Positions 1 through 9,153 are shown, numbered from the stretch's first letter. The stretch: DNA of 64,000 nucleotides from Gemmataceae bacterium (GCA_019636445.1 JAHBXO010000006.1:62001-126000); one strand, 5' to 3'. Notes: generated by a model from the letters alone, not told the origin. Numbers and translations: made by a program.

Positions 1-635
1 GCGGCTTCGCACTGGAGAGCTACGGCACGAACACGGCGGTCCGGTTCCGTAGGATCGAAGTCCGCTCGCTGCCGGACACGCCGCCGCGACCCGCCGAGTT
101 TGAACCACTCCTGAACGGCAAGGACCTCGCCGGATGGAACACCGGGCCGGCGGCGGGCGACTGGAAGATCGAGAACGGCAACCTGCGAATGACCGTCGGC
201 GGGCAGCCGGGCACTCTGGTGAACGATGCGAGGGATCTCCGGGACTTCCACCTGCGCTGCGAATGGCGCTACACGGGCAGCCTCGTGCAGGTACTGTTCC
301 GCACGAACGCCGGCACCGAGCGCGACACCGGATATGCCGCGTACCTCGGCCCGAACGCACGGCTGCTCGACCTCGCGACCAAGAAGGCGATGCCATATGT
401 CGTCCCCGAGTCCCTCGTGTTGAAGCAGGGCGACTGGTACACGTGGGAGATCATCGCCCGCGACCGCGAGATCCGCGTTCTCCTCGACCGCATCGAACTG
501 CTCAAATACGAGGAACCCGCCGGCGACCGGACGGTCTTCGGCGGTCTCGCGCTCTTCATGCCCGGCAACGCCGCGGGCGGCACGGTCGCCCGTCCGGTGA
601 ACATCCGCAAGATGGAGATCCTGCGGCTGCCCTAG
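1..635 (+). CDS. DUF1080 (3-keto-disaccharide hydrolase-like) protein, 5' end outside window
   Basis: The reading frame is open from the left edge (first full codon at position 3) and gives about 210 residues. The stretch FEPLLNGKDLAGW followed by WKIENGNL is the usual opening of a DUF1080 (3-keto-disaccharide hydrolase / LamG-like beta-sandwich) domain. The residues before it (VRFRRIEVRSLP) look like the end of a preceding DUF1080 domain, so the whole protein probably carries two. The domain closes with VNIRKMEILRLP at the stop. Planctomycetes have many such secreted proteins, assumed to act on sugars. No signal peptide can be judged because the N-terminus is missing. An internal ATG at 189 is not the start, since homology runs through it. 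The exact substrate is unknown. Confidence 0.8.
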   Translation, partial: GFALESYGTNTAVRFRRIEVRSLPDTPPRPAEFEPLLNGKDLAGWNTGPAAGDWKIENGNLRMTVGGQPGTLVNDARDLRDFHLRCEWRYTGSLVQVLFRTNAGTERDTGYAAYLGPNARLLDLATKKAMPYVVPESLVLKQGDWYTWEIIARDREIRVLLDRIELLKYEEPAGDRTVFGGLALFMPGNAAGGTVARPVNIRKMEILRLP

Positions 636-678
636 CCCCGGCAGTTCCCGAGCGAGCCGCCGTCACTGACCCCATGTG

Positions 679-1773
679 CTATCGAGTTGCGAAGGAACGG
701 AAGAGCCTCGGCCAGAGCGATGGACGGCGGCTCGGCGCGGACTTCGGTTTCACGAGGTCCATCAGCGGTTTCTCGGCCAGTCGGTAGAGCAACAACCCGC
801 TGCCGACGCAGGCGAACAGCAACAGGCCCGACCATCCGACGTGGTTCCACTTCCGGTGCGACCAGCCGCCCGTGAGCGTGAGCATCGCGGCACCGACCGG
901 CATGTGCATCAGGTAGATCGAATACGACGCGTTGCCGAGCGCCTTCGTCCAGCCCGGCATCCGCCAGCGACCGTGGGCTTCGGCCGCGACAAGGGCATAG
1001 ACGACGAGCATCGCGGGCAATCCGAAGACGAGAATGCGCGGCCCCGGCGTAATGACCAGCCAGTGGGAGTCGGCCTTGTTGACGAGGAGTCCGGCGACGA
1101 CGGCCCACGCGAATGCCAAGGCGAGCGCCGGGCGGTAATGATCCGTCCGATTCCGGTGGTAGGCCCACGCGAGTGCCGCCCCGGCGAGGAACTCGAGCAC
1201 GTAGGGCAAGGTTGCGGTGTGTACGAAACGGTTCGGACTCTGATAGCCGCTGATCGACACGGCCAGCACCGCAACCCCCCAGAGCGCGAGCAATCCGACA
1301 CCGGCGCGAATGGGAAGCAGGAAGAGCGCGGCGAAGGCGAGGTAGAAGAGCAATTCGAACGCGAGCGTCCAGGCGTGGGGCATGATGGTGTGGACGCCGG
1401 GCCAGAGGCCGAACCACGTGATGGCGTTCCCGCGCCATTCGAGGGCGCGCACGTCCATGCCGCAGGGGTAGGCCATGAGCGCGGTGCCGAGCGCGAAGGC
1501 GATCCAGTAGAGCGGGTAGAGTCGCCAGAATCTGCGGAACAGGTACGTGGGCAGGGCGCGCGACTGGCCGAGGCGGTTCTTGTTCGAGTGGGCGATGATG
1601 AAGCCGGAGATGACGAAGAACAGATCGACGCCGGCGTAGCCGAACCAGCGGAATACCCCGAACAGCGGGTGTTTCAGGCCGTAGCCCGACTCCCACTGGC
1701 CCAAGTGATAGAGCACGACCGCCAGGCACGCGACCCCCCGCAGCGCCTGGAGGTTATCCAGATTCGCACGCAT
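679..1773 (-). CDS. Acyltransferase-3 family membrane protein (OafA/YrhL-like)
   Basis: A 364-residue integral membrane protein with the acyltransferase_3 (PF01757) signature: an N-terminal LQALRGVACLAVVLYH segment carrying the conserved Arg12 and His23, followed by YAGVDLFFVISGFIIAHS. About ten hydrophobic segments follow. The family moves acyl groups, usually acetyl or succinyl, from a cytoplasmic donor to sugars of surface polysaccharide, O-antigen or membrane glycolipid; the substrate here cannot be told. It lies downstream of lnt on the same strand, separated by 138 bases that contain a palindromic repeat pair, so co-transcription with lnt is uncertain. The length is normal for the membrane-only form, with no C-terminal SGNH domain. 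Confidence 0.85.
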   Translation of the reverse strand: MRANLDNLQALRGVACLAVVLYHLGQWESGYGLKHPLFGVFRWFGYAGVDLFFVISGFIIAHSNKNRLGQSRALPTYLFRRFWRLYPLYWIAFALGTALMAYPCGMDVRALEWRGNAITWFGLWPGVHTIMPHAWTLAFELLFYLAFAALFLLPIRAGVGLLALWGVAVLAVSISGYQSPNRFVHTATLPYVLEFLAGAALAWAYHRNRTDHYRPALALAFAWAVVAGLLVNKADSHWLVITPGPRILVFGLPAMLVVYALVAAEAHGRWRMPGWTKALGNASYSIYLMHMPVGAAMLTLTGGWSHRKWNHVGWSGLLLFACVGSGLLLYRLAEKPLMDLVKPKSAPSRRPSLWPRLFRSFATR

Positions 1774-1833
1774 CCCCGGTTCCCCCGGGGCGGAACGATA
1801 GCGTGGGCTGCGGGAAATGCCAGTGGAATCATC

Positions 1834-1913
1834 GACTTCCGAAGTCCGGCTTCGACTTCGGAAGTCGAATGTGCGCGATGGACTTCCGAAGTCGAGGCCG
1901 GACTTCGGAAGTC
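1834..1913. repeat. Palindromic repeat pair, family A (copy 1)
   Basis: Two 33-bp units, 1834-1866 and 1881-1913, are near-perfect reverse complements of each other, separated by 14 bases. Each unit itself starts with GACTTCCGAAGTC and ends with GACTTCGGAAGTC, so each can fold alone (13-bp arms, 7-base loop) or with its partner. The pair begins at the stop codon of lnt: the GA of the repeat forms the last two bases of the TGA. Further copies are at 26403-26522 and 28581-28658. The organisation resembles REP/BIME elements. Confidence 0.9.
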
Positions 1914-3579
1914 AGGACCGCCGTCGCGTCAGAACGAATCCCAATGCGATCAGCGACCAGCACGCCGCCGCGGGCCAGTCGCCGACCTTTGCGTAGAAAC
2001 TCTCGCGCGTGTCGATCCGTATCCGGTCTGTCACCGGGCCGACGTGGTGCACGCTCTCCGGCACGCTATTGTGCGGCAGTGCCTGGATCTTGCCGTCGGA
2101 ATCGATGATCGCCGACACGCCCATGTTGACGGCGCGCACGACGCTCCGCCGCGCCTCCACCGCGCGGAACTTGCAAATCGCCAGGTGCTGCTCGTGCTCC
2201 TCGCTGCCGCGGAACCAGCCGTCGTTCGAGATGTTCACGAGGAAGTCGACGGGCCGGTCGGCGCCGTCCGGGAGGTTGTACTGGCGCGCCAGGTACGGCT
2301 CGCTGTCCTCGTAGCAGATCAGCACGCCGAAGGTGTATTGCGTGTCGCCGCTCATGATCGCGAAGCGCGTCCGCTTCTCGCCGGGCCGACAGGAGTAGTC
2401 GTGGCGGTACGGTGTGAAGTAGCGCAGCCAGGGGAAGGTTTCCTTGAATGGCACGTATTCGCCAAACGGCACGAGGTGCATCTTGTCGTAGCGGTCGTTG
2501 AAGGTGCCGTCGGGGTTCAGCAGGATCGCCGAGTTGTATTTCCAGGTGCGCTCGCCGTCCCATTCGTCGAGTCCGCTGCCGAGCAGCACGTTCGTGCGCC
2601 AGTTTTCGAAGGCGTGGCGTTCGAGGTCGGCGTTGTCCTTCAAACCGTTTTTGATCGCCTCCGGCAAATCCGATCCCGGCTTCGCGGTGCTGGCCGTGTA
2701 CTCCGGCGAGTAGCAGGTCTCCGGCCAGATGATGAGATCGGGGCGACGGATGGCGGCGGTCTCGCAGAGGCGGTTGTACTCGCGGAACAGGCCGATCGGA
2801 TCGCCCATCTTCACATCCTGGGCGAAATCGGCCTGGATGGCGACGACGCGGGGGCCTTTCTCGAAGTCCTCATGCTTGAGGCGGAACATGCCGTAGCCGT
2901 AGGTGAGCAGGAACAGAGCCATGGCGAGGGAGGCGGACCACATCTCGCGGTTGAAGCCGATGCGGCGTTCGAGGGGCCAGCGCAGCGCGCGGTGGAGCGC
3001 GGGGGATCGGAATAACCATTCGGCGAGCATGGCGTTGAAGGCGGCGAGCATGAACGAGATGAGCCAGACGCCGCCGAGGTCCGCGACCTGAATGAGGGCG
3101 GGGAAGTCGTGCAGGGCGTGGCCGAGGTAGTACCAAGCGAAGCCGACGAGTTGGTGCAGGCCAAGGGGCTTCAGGAACGGGAAGCCAGTGGGGAAATGGG
3201 CGCGGACATATTCGAGCCCGACCCACGCGACGGCGACCGCGAGCGGGAAGGGGAACCACTTCAGCCGGTCGAGCCGGCGGATGAGGGCGAGGGCGAGCGG
3301 GAAGTACGCGGCCTGGGTGAGCGCGAGGCCGACCCAGGAAAGGTACATCATGGGATGCGCCAGGCGGATCCACTGGAGGGCCGGGAGGAAGAACGCGAGG
3401 CCGCCGCAATACGCGGCCAGGTAGCGTCGGCGCGGCGAGATCCCTTCGATGCGTGCCAGCGCGAGGAACGGCACGAGCGCGCCGAACGCGACGAGGCCGA
3501 GGTTGCACGGGTAGAACGCGAGCCAGAGCAGAAGGCCGGAAAGGATCGCGGGCGTGAAGACACGGGGTGCGGGCACGGG
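1912..3579 (-). CDS. lnt: Apolipoprotein N-acyltransferase
   Basis: About 555 residues. The enzyme adds the third acyl chain to the N-terminal Cys of lipoproteins in the inner membrane. The N-terminal half has six or so membrane segments. The C-terminal half is a nitrilase domain with the Glu in WPETCYSPEY, the Lys in DKMHLVPFGEYVPF and the nucleophilic Cys in LICYEDSEP, followed by NISNDGWF and the EARRS segment, all typical of Lnt. The chosen start is GTG at 3579, because GAAGGA lies six bases upstream and the encoded protein then begins at the first membrane region. An ATG at 3630 would overlap moeA by 38 bases and add a tail unlike Lnt. moeA ends 13 bases upstream on the same strand, so the two may be co-transcribed. 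The stop codon lies inside a palindromic repeat. Confidence 0.93.
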   Translation of the reverse strand, partial: PVPAPRVFTPAILSGLLLWLAFYPCNLGLVAFGALVPFLALARIEGISPRRRYLAAYCGGLAFFLPALQWIRLAHPMMYLSWVGLALTQAAYFPLALALIRRLDRLKWFPFPLAVAVAWVGLEYVRAHFPTGFPFLKPLGLHQLVGFAWYYLGHALHDFPALIQVADLGGVWLISFMLAAFNAMLAEWLFRSPALHRALRWPLERRIGFNREMWSASLAMALFLLTYGYGMFRLKHEDFEKGPRVVAIQADFAQDVKMGDPIGLFREYNRLCETAAIRRPDLIIWPETCYSPEYTASTAKPGSDLPEAIKNGLKDNADLERHAFENWRTNVLLGSGLDEWDGERTWKYNSAILLNPDGTFNDRYDKMHLVPFGEYVPFKETFPWLRYFTPYRHDYSCRPGEKRTRFAIMSGDTQYTFGVLICYEDSEPYLARQYNLPDGADRPVDFLVNISNDGWFRGSEEHEQHLAICKFRAVEARRSVVRAVNMGVSAIIDSDGKIQALPHNSVPESVHHVGPVTDRIRIDTRESFYAKVGDWPAAACWSLIALGFVLTRRRS

Positions 3580-3592
3580 GTATCCTTCGGAG

Positions 3593-4768
3593 TCAGATGA
3601 TCGGCAACACATCAACCGTCGAACCCGCATCGTAGTTCACTTCGCCCGGGGGCAACACGAGGAACGCGTTCGCGTCGAGGAGCGCCCGCAAGTCCGCCGA
3701 ACCGAACCACGGCAGGCCGCGAACGCCGTTGGATTCGATTCGGGCGGGGTGATACGTCGGGCGGTTGTTGTTGCCAAGAAACGACTCGGCGAGCGGCATC
3801 TTCTCGATCCCGTCTCCGGTCATGGCATTCCCGGCCATCGAGCGGATGGCGGACCTTACGAACAGTTCGAAGCCGACGAACGAACTCACCGGATTCCCCG
3901 GAAGGCCGAACACGAGCGTGTGCCCCTTCGTGCCGAAGAAGAGCGGCTTGCCGGGCTTCATCTTCACATGGTGGAAGTGCGGCGTCACGCCGAGGTCTTT
4001 CAAGACTTTCGGTACGAGGTCGAAGTCGCCGGCCGAGACACCGCCGGCGAGGATCAGGATGTCGGCGGTCAGCCCGTCGGCGATCCGGGCGGCGAGGTCG
4101 GCTTCGGTATCGCGGGCGATGCCGAGGTACCGTGTGGCGGCACCGGCGGCGGTTGCCTGCGCGAGCAGCATCGGACCGTTCGAGTTGCGGATCTGTCCGG
4201 GGCCGGGGATCGAGTCGGGTTCGACCAGTTCATCCCCGGTCGCGATGACCGCGACCGTCGGCGCGGGATACTGCATTACGACGGCGCGGCCGACGGTCGC
4301 GAGCACGCCGATCGCCTGCGGCGTGAGAACAGTCCCCGCTGGCAGGACGATCTCCCCGACTTGCATCTCGGCGGCGCGGCGCAGGATGAACTGGCCGGCA
4401 GTTGGCACGTCGTTCACGATGACGCGATCGCTTGCCGGCGAGGAGGTTTTCTCGCGCATGACGACGGCGTCGGCACCGCCGGGGATCGGCGCGCCGGTGA
4501 AGATGCGCGCGGCTTCGTTCGTGGTCAACGTCTTCGATGGCATCGCACCGGCGGCGATCTCCTCGACGACGCGGAGTTCCGCACCGGGGCGCGCGTCGAC
4601 GGTGCGGACCGCGTAGCCGTCCATGAGCGCCTTGTCGAAGGGCGGAGAATCGACGTCGGACGCGACATCTTCGGCAAGGACGCGGCCGACGGCCGGAGCC
4701 GCGCGGACCGGTTCGCGCGGGTGAGCGTGCCGGAGGACGGTGGCGAGGGCGAGCGGGACGTCGAGCAT
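3593..4768 (-). CDS. moeA: Molybdopterin molybdotransferase
   Basis: 391 residues, usual length for MoeA, which inserts molybdate into adenylylated molybdopterin in the last step of molybdenum cofactor synthesis. Characteristic parts are seen in order: DSPPFDKALMDGYAVR near residue 40, the hinge region FTGAPIPGGADAVV, the MoeA/MogA fold with GDELVEPD, GQIRNSNGPML, ILAGGVSAGDFDLV, FGLPGNPVSSFV, and a C-terminal beta-barrel domain. No other Moco gene is in the window. The gene lies upstream of lnt on the same strand with a very short gap. The ATG at 4768 gives the normal N-terminus (MLDVPLALATVL). Confidence 0.93.
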   Translation of the reverse strand: MLDVPLALATVLRHAHPREPVRAAPAVGRVLAEDVASDVDSPPFDKALMDGYAVRTVDARPGAELRVVEEIAAGAMPSKTLTTNEAARIFTGAPIPGGADAVVMREKTSSPASDRVIVNDVPTAGQFILRRAAEMQVGEIVLPAGTVLTPQAIGVLATVGRAVVMQYPAPTVAVIATGDELVEPDSIPGPGQIRNSNGPMLLAQATAAGAATRYLGIARDTEADLAARIADGLTADILILAGGVSAGDFDLVPKVLKDLGVTPHFHHVKMKPGKPLFFGTKGHTLVFGLPGNPVSSFVGFELFVRSAIRSMAGNAMTGDGIEKMPLAESFLGNNNRPTYHPARIESNGVRGLPWFGSADLRALLDANAFLVLPPGEVNYDAGSTVDVLPII

Positions 4769-5040
4769 GACCTTAGTTTATGGATTGGCCAATTTGCGCC
4801 GCGCGGACGTGTCGGGACACTCCGCACCAAGTGGAGATTCCAGCCACCCGCAATCCGTCGAACCGAAGCTCGGGGATCGGCAAGGCGGTATCTGGCAACG
4901 GGGACAACGTCGACGATTCACCACTTGCTGGTGCGCCCCGACCCGCCGCGGCCGCTCTCGTCTCGTTCGAGTTGCGAGCCTGTTCTCGAAGGAATACTGT
5001 CCGGCACCGGGTCCGTACAAGAAATGAAAATCCCTATCGC

Positions 5041-5088
5041 GAAAAACAACAGGGCAAGGAGCCCGCATTCGCGTAACTCCTTGCCCTG
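5041..5088 (-). terminator. Rho-independent terminator of the tRNA-Leu gene
   Basis: A perfect 12-bp stem (5050-5061 with 5077-5088, arms CAGGGCAAGGAG and its complement) with a 15-base loop lies directly after the tRNA 3' end on the minus strand. It is followed in the direction of transcription by TTGTTTTTC. The 272 bases between this hairpin and the moeA start (4769-5040) show no gene or repeat that I can recognise. Confidence 0.85.
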
Positions 5089-5095
5089 CAAGTAG

Positions 5096-5179
5096 TGCCG
5101 AGGACAGGACTTGAACCTGCATGGGGTTGCCCCCGCTAGCACCTCAAGCTAGTGCGTCTGCCAATTCCGCCACCTCGGC
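5096..5179 (-). tRNA. tRNA-Leu (anticodon GAG, reads CUC)
   Basis: The minus strand folds as a class II tRNA of 84 bases. The acceptor stem is GCCGAGG with CCTCGGC and discriminator A. The D-arm has GGCGGAATTGGCAGACGC. The anticodon stem CTAGC/GCTAG closes the loop TTGAGGT, giving anticodon GAG. The long variable arm is CGGGGGCAACCCCATG, and the T-arm has CAGGTTCAAGTCCTG with the usual GGTTCAAGTCC core. The 3' CCA is not encoded (bases CTA follow). A strong terminator lies seven bases downstream, which suggests that the gene is transcribed alone. Confidence 0.96.
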
Positions 5180-5232
5180 ATGGTAGAGAATTATCCGACC
5201 GGTCCGAAGATTTTCAAGCCCCGCGCGGGGGG

Positions 5233-6180
5233 TTATGCGGCCTTCTTGGTGCCTTTTTTGGCCGGCTGCGATTTCCAGCGCCGGTGCAACCAGAAATATT
5301 GCTCCGGATGGCGGCGCACGAGCCGTTCCAGCGCCGTGTGGTAGCGCTGGGTGATGGACCGCACGGCGTCGGGGTCGTCGCGGTAGTCGTCGGGGTCGAT
5401 CGCGTCCTCGCAGACGATGTCGTAGGGTCCGATGCGGTCGTCCGGGGCGCCGGCGCGGCGGACGGTGCCGACGACAACCATGACGGCGCGGAATTCAAGC
5501 GCCATGAGCGCGACGGCCTTGTGGGCGCTCGCGGGCCGGCCGAAGAAGTCCACGAACACTCCGCGCGGGCCCGCGTCCTGGTCCGCGAGCGTCGCCACCT
5601 TGCCCCCGGCCTTCAACGCGCCGTCCAACCGGTCGAAGTCGTCCTTTTTCGCGATGATCGTCTGCCCGGTGGCTTCGCGAAACTTGAGCAGAAACCGCTC
5701 CAGATACGGGTTGTCGAGGACGCGGGCGATGGCGTAGGTGCGGTGGCCGAGCGCGCCGAGCGCGTAGCCGGCCAGCTCCCAGTTGCCGAGGTGCGCCGTC
5801 ACGATCAGGCAGGGCCGGTGGACGTCGAGCAGGGCGCGCGTCACCGGTTCCGCGTTCACGAGTTCGCCGTGGTTCCGCCAGTTCCCCATGCGGAACTTCC
5901 GCGGCAGCAGGATGATCTCGATGAGGAGGCGGCAGAAATGGCGGTAACAGCCGCGGACGAGGCGGTCGATCTCGGCCGAGGACTTTTCGGGGAAGGCGAA
6001 GCGGAGGTTCTCGGCGGCGACCTCGCGGTGGCGGCGGTCGACGCGATAGGCGAGCGCGGCGAGCGGACCGGCGAGGCCGAGCGCCAGCCGCAGCGGCAGC
6101 GCCTGCACCACGCACACCAGGGCGCGCACGGCCAGGTAGACCAGGAAATCGAGGGCGGGCGAGCGCCGCTTTGCAGCCAT
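5233..6180 (-). CDS. Lipid A biosynthesis lauroyl/myristoyl acyltransferase family (LpxL/HtrB-like)
   Basis: 315 residues. It shows the lysophospholipid acyltransferase signature of late lipid A acyltransferases: TAHLGNWELAGYALG carries the catalytic H-x4-E, then DNPYLERFLLKFREATGQ, then ADQDAGPRGVFVDFFGRPA. An N-terminal hydrophobic stretch near residues 10-40 anchors it to the inner membrane. The likely reaction is transfer of a fatty acyl chain from acyl-ACP to a lipid A precursor. The C-terminus is very basic (KKGTKKAA). Together with lnt and the lipoproteins here, it fits a diderm envelope with LPS. The exact acyl chain and position cannot be predicted. Confidence 0.88.
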   Translation of the reverse strand: MAAKRRSPALDFLVYLAVRALVCVVQALPLRLALGLAGPLAALAYRVDRRHREVAAENLRFAFPEKSSAEIDRLVRGCYRHFCRLLIEIILLPRKFRMGNWRNHGELVNAEPVTRALLDVHRPCLIVTAHLGNWELAGYALGALGHRTYAIARVLDNPYLERFLLKFREATGQTIIAKKDDFDRLDGALKAGGKVATLADQDAGPRGVFVDFFGRPASAHKAVALMALEFRAVMVVVGTVRRAGAPDDRIGPYDIVCEDAIDPDDYRDDPDAVRSITQRYHTALERLVRRHPEQYFWLHRRWKSQPAKKGTKKAA

Positions 6181-6246
6181 CGCGGGACTCCGTTCCGAAG
6201 CCCCGCCAGACTACCCCGATTTCCGTTCGCGTGTCACGGTCAATTC

Positions 6247-7185
6247 TTAGTTGTCGTCGAAGTCGTCCGGGTCGAAGCGGTTGTTTCCGCCGCCCCCGCC
6301 GAACTGGTTGGCCTTGTTGCCGATGCGCGGGCCCTCGTCCCGGTCAAAGTCGCGGTCGCGGTTCCCGCCACGTGTCACCGCGATGATGATGACAAGCCAG
6401 AACAGTTTGTCGGCGAGCCACATGAGCAGGTTCAGCGCGCCGAGCGTGGTCATGGCCTCCTGCGAATCGAGGTTGAAGAAGACCATGAACAGGCCGAACG
6501 TGACGATGAAGCTGATGAGCGGCCCGAGCATCCACCCGATGAAGAACAGACGGGTGAAGAAAAAGATCCCCCAGGAGATCATGGAGATCGCGATGAGGGA
6601 GCGGACGGCGTTCGTGAGGGTGCCGTATTCGATGCCGCAGACGCCGCCGATGACCATGAGGGCAACGATGATGACCGGGATCGTCACGAGGGTGAAACCG
6701 AAGGCGACGCCAAGCAGCAGGGCGGGGTTGATGAGTCCGTCGGACCGGTTGGCGAGGATGACGCCGGAGGCGATCATTAGGACGGCACCGAGGAACGTCA
6801 GAAAGATCGGCGTTCCCCATTCCATCATCGCGTTGGCCTGCGCCTCGTCGCGGGCGTCGAGTTCCTCCTGGCGCAGCCGTGCGCGGTCCTTTTTCGTCAG
6901 CCGCGATTTCTTCTTCCGGGGCCGGTCGTCGTCCTCGTCGTCCTCGATGGGGCGGCGCTTCGATTTCGAACGCGGCCGGTCGTCGTCCTCGTCGTCCTCG
7001 ATGGGGCGGCGCTTCGATTTGCGCGGCGGTTCGTCGTCCACCACCTCGAAGCCTTCCTCGGCGGTGGTCCGCGCGAGGCGGTTCGGGCGCGTGTCGTCTT
7101 CGTCGGAGGTCCGGCGGCTCGATCGGCGCCGCGGTCGTTCCTCGTCGACTTCGTACTCGTCGTCGTCGCGGCGTCGCTTGGCCAT
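6247..7185 (-). CDS. Unknown membrane protein with long charged N-terminal tail
   Basis: 312 residues, family not recognised. Residues 1 to about 115 are a disordered, highly charged Arg/Asp/Glu/Lys stretch containing two copies of an 18-residue segment (core KRRPIEDDEDDDRP). The remainder has about five hydrophobic segments (such as IFLTFLGAVLMIASGVILA and LFWLVIIIAV) and an Asp/Asn/Gly-rich C-terminus ending FDPDDFDDN. Such tails are usually cytoplasmic in planctomycete membrane proteins, but nothing shows the role here. The next gene upstream on the same strand (7243-9099) is another unknown membrane protein, 57 bases away, so the two may be co-expressed. Confidence 0.75.
   Translation of the reverse strand: MAKRRRDDDEYEVDEERPRRRSSRRTSDEDDTRPNRLARTTAEEGFEVVDDEPPRKSKRRPIEDDEDDDRPRSKSKRRPIEDDEDDDRPRKKKSRLTKKDRARLRQEELDARDEAQANAMMEWGTPIFLTFLGAVLMIASGVILANRSDGLINPALLLGVAFGFTLVTIPVIIVALMVIGGVCGIEYGTLTNAVRSLIAISMISWGIFFFTRLFFIGWMLGPLISFIVTFGLFMVFFNLDSQEAMTTLGALNLLMWLADKLFWLVIIIAVTRGGNRDRDFDRDEGPRIGNKANQFGGGGGNNRFDPDDFDDN
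6920..7020. repeat. In-gene direct repeat, 54-base period
   Basis: Two identical 47-base stretches (6920-6966 and 6974-7020), 54 bases apart, encode the duplicated 18-residue charged segment of the 6247-7185 protein. The period keeps the reading frame. The identity at DNA level suggests a recent slippage or unequal-crossover duplication. Confidence 0.9.
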
Positions 7186-7242
7186 CGCTCACCTCGCGCC
7201 ACGGAAACAAGAATGGAACTTCGCAGGGCGGTCGGAATCGTT

Positions 7243-9099
7243 CTAGTGAATCGCCAACGGAGAGGGTTCCCACGAGAAGTCGAACGGAACGTCGGTCGTC
7301 TCCTCGCTCTCCTCGCGGTCGCGGAAGACGTGCATGACGCGGAACCGGCTGACGTCGTCGAACTTCGGTTCGGGGTACGTCTCGGAGCGGAATTCGTTCC
7401 CGGGCGCGTAGTCGTGGAACATCACGCGCACCTTGGGGACGCCCTGGAAATGCCGGTCCTCGGCGCGTAGGCGGCCGCCGTGGACATCGTGCAGTTCAAA
7501 CAGCGCTCGGAGGACTTTTTCGAGATTGCGAGGCGAGACTCCGTGTTCGACATAAATGAGGTCGATCTGCCCCGCGCGGAGGATGGCGTGCAGGTGCTGG
7601 CGGACGCGCGGGCCGAACAGCTTTTCGTAGCTGGGGCCGACGGGGCGTAGAACGGCACCGTGATCGGCGGACTTGCCCTTGGGCGGCGCTTCCCAGAGCA
7701 GCGTTTCCACGAACCACCAGTGCGGGGCGATCCAGAACCCGCCGCCGGCTTCGGGCACGACGAGGGCGGACTGTTTGAGCAGTTTGGCGAGGCACTTGTG
7801 GAAGCGGCGACGGAGTTGGATTTCATCCCGTCGGGCGACCCGTTCCTTCACGACCGTGCCCGCGAGGTCGTCGAGGGAGACCTTCAGAGGCCAGCGCGGA
7901 TCGAATTCCGTGGCTTCGGATTGTTCCGGGGGCACGAGCCGTAGTGCCACGGGGCGGTCGACGGACTCGGGGATCGGAGCAAAGACGGTGCGGACTCCCC
8001 AGCGGCGGACGAGTTTGGCGGCGCGCACGCGGACGTCGCGGGGGGCGGCGGTGTCGATGCGCACGGCGTGCGGGTCGCGGCGCGTCGGGTCCACCTGGCG
8101 GAAACGGCCGAACTGATACATCCCGAGCAGGACGAGACCGGGGACGAGCCAGGCGGCCAGCGCGCCGAGGAATCCGGTAACGACCATTGGCGAATCAAAC
8201 GAGGGCGGAGCATTCAACCGGCCGCCGCAAGCCCACAAGATCAACGATCCGACGAAAGTGGCGGCAAAGGCGACGCCGAGCGCGAGGATGCGGCGCATCG
8301 GCACGCTGGAGATGGCGGTGCGGCGCGCGGGGCCGCCGGAGCGCCAAAGGATGTTCGCGTCGCCGTCGGTTGGTAGCAGGCAGCCGAGGAAGCCGACGAG
8401 TGCGACTAGCCCGCACAACCCCAAGCCGTACATCGGTGGCGTCACGAGTGTGACGAGCAGCGCGAGCACCGCGTAGCCAAGAAGCACCGCCGCGTCCGGC
8501 GATTGCGGAACGGGGTCCGAATCGAGCACGGATCGGTTCGGATTCGCTTCGAGTGCCAGCCGGCGCATCCGGTTGTCGAAGACATAGACCGGCAGATAAA
8601 CGCTGATGAAGACGGTCAGGAGCAACATCGACCAGAGCGACACGAGCGCGACGAGATAGAGAACGTAGGAGGTGCGCTGGCCGAACTCGCGCCAACCATC
8701 CGGGAAGGCCAACCAGGCGGCGACGGCGAGTATGTCGAGGGCGACGAGCGCGACGAAGGCGAAGTAAACCGAACGGGGAATCCGTCGGGGTATCGGTGGA
8801 GAGCCGCGGAAATCGATCCCGACGTCATACTTCAACTGATCGAACCGGTTGGCCTGACGGGTGGCATAGTGCGTCAGTTTCGAAACCCACGGGACCGGTT
8901 CCGTGCGGTGCCAGGCGGCGACGAGAAGCCCGCCGAGGAGGAGGGCGACGCCAGCGAGGAGATCGTACCAGTCGGAGGGGGTGGTGCGGCCAACGACTTC
9001 GAGGCCGACGAGCAGCGCGACGACGCCGATCGCCGTGCCGCGCTCGGCCGAGGGCACGAGGCGGTGGGCGCGAATCCGGACGGCGTCGAGGAGTTTCAT
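7243..9099 (-). CDS. Unknown multi-spanning membrane protein
   Basis: 618 residues, family not recognised. Hydrophobic segments are visible near residues 20-65 (GVVALLVGLEVVG, LLAGVALLLGGLLVAAW), 110-190, 210-250 and 270-320. The last 280 or so residues look soluble, with a mixed alpha/beta composition (for example GFWIAPHWWFVETLLWE and AGQIDLIYVEHGV). The ATG at 9099 is the first good start. The gene lies between the sarcosine oxidase-like gene and the unknown membrane gene at 6247-7185, all on the minus strand, and could form a two-gene unit with the latter. No catalytic motif was found. Confidence 0.75.
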   Translation of the reverse strand: MKLLDAVRIRAHRLVPSAERGTAIGVVALLVGLEVVGRTTPSDWYDLLAGVALLLGGLLVAAWHRTEPVPWVSKLTHYATRQANRFDQLKYDVGIDFRGSPPIPRRIPRSVYFAFVALVALDILAVAAWLAFPDGWREFGQRTSYVLYLVALVSLWSMLLLTVFISVYLPVYVFDNRMRRLALEANPNRSVLDSDPVPQSPDAAVLLGYAVLALLVTLVTPPMYGLGLCGLVALVGFLGCLLPTDGDANILWRSGGPARRTAISSVPMRRILALGVAFAATFVGSLILWACGGRLNAPPSFDSPMVVTGFLGALAAWLVPGLVLLGMYQFGRFRQVDPTRRDPHAVRIDTAAPRDVRVRAAKLVRRWGVRTVFAPIPESVDRPVALRLVPPEQSEATEFDPRWPLKVSLDDLAGTVVKERVARRDEIQLRRRFHKCLAKLLKQSALVVPEAGGGFWIAPHWWFVETLLWEAPPKGKSADHGAVLRPVGPSYEKLFGPRVRQHLHAILRAGQIDLIYVEHGVSPRNLEKVLRALFELHDVHGGRLRAEDRHFQGVPKVRVMFHDYAPGNEFRSETYPEPKFDDVSRFRVMHVFRDREESEETTDVPFDFSWEPSPLAIH

Positions 9100-9153
9100 G
9101 GAATAGTTATTTCATCAGACACGGCGGGTTTCGCCAATGGCGAAATCCGATCT

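Noticed and set aside
676..3015. Long plus-strand open frame of 779 codons
   Set aside because: It lies antisense to the acyltransferase and lnt genes, whose motifs are clear; high GC creates such frames.
9124..9146. Terminator after sarcosine oxidase-like gene
   Set aside because: A ten-bp hairpin with one mismatch is visible (GGGTTTCGCC / GGCGAAATCC), but there is no T-run, so it was not listed.
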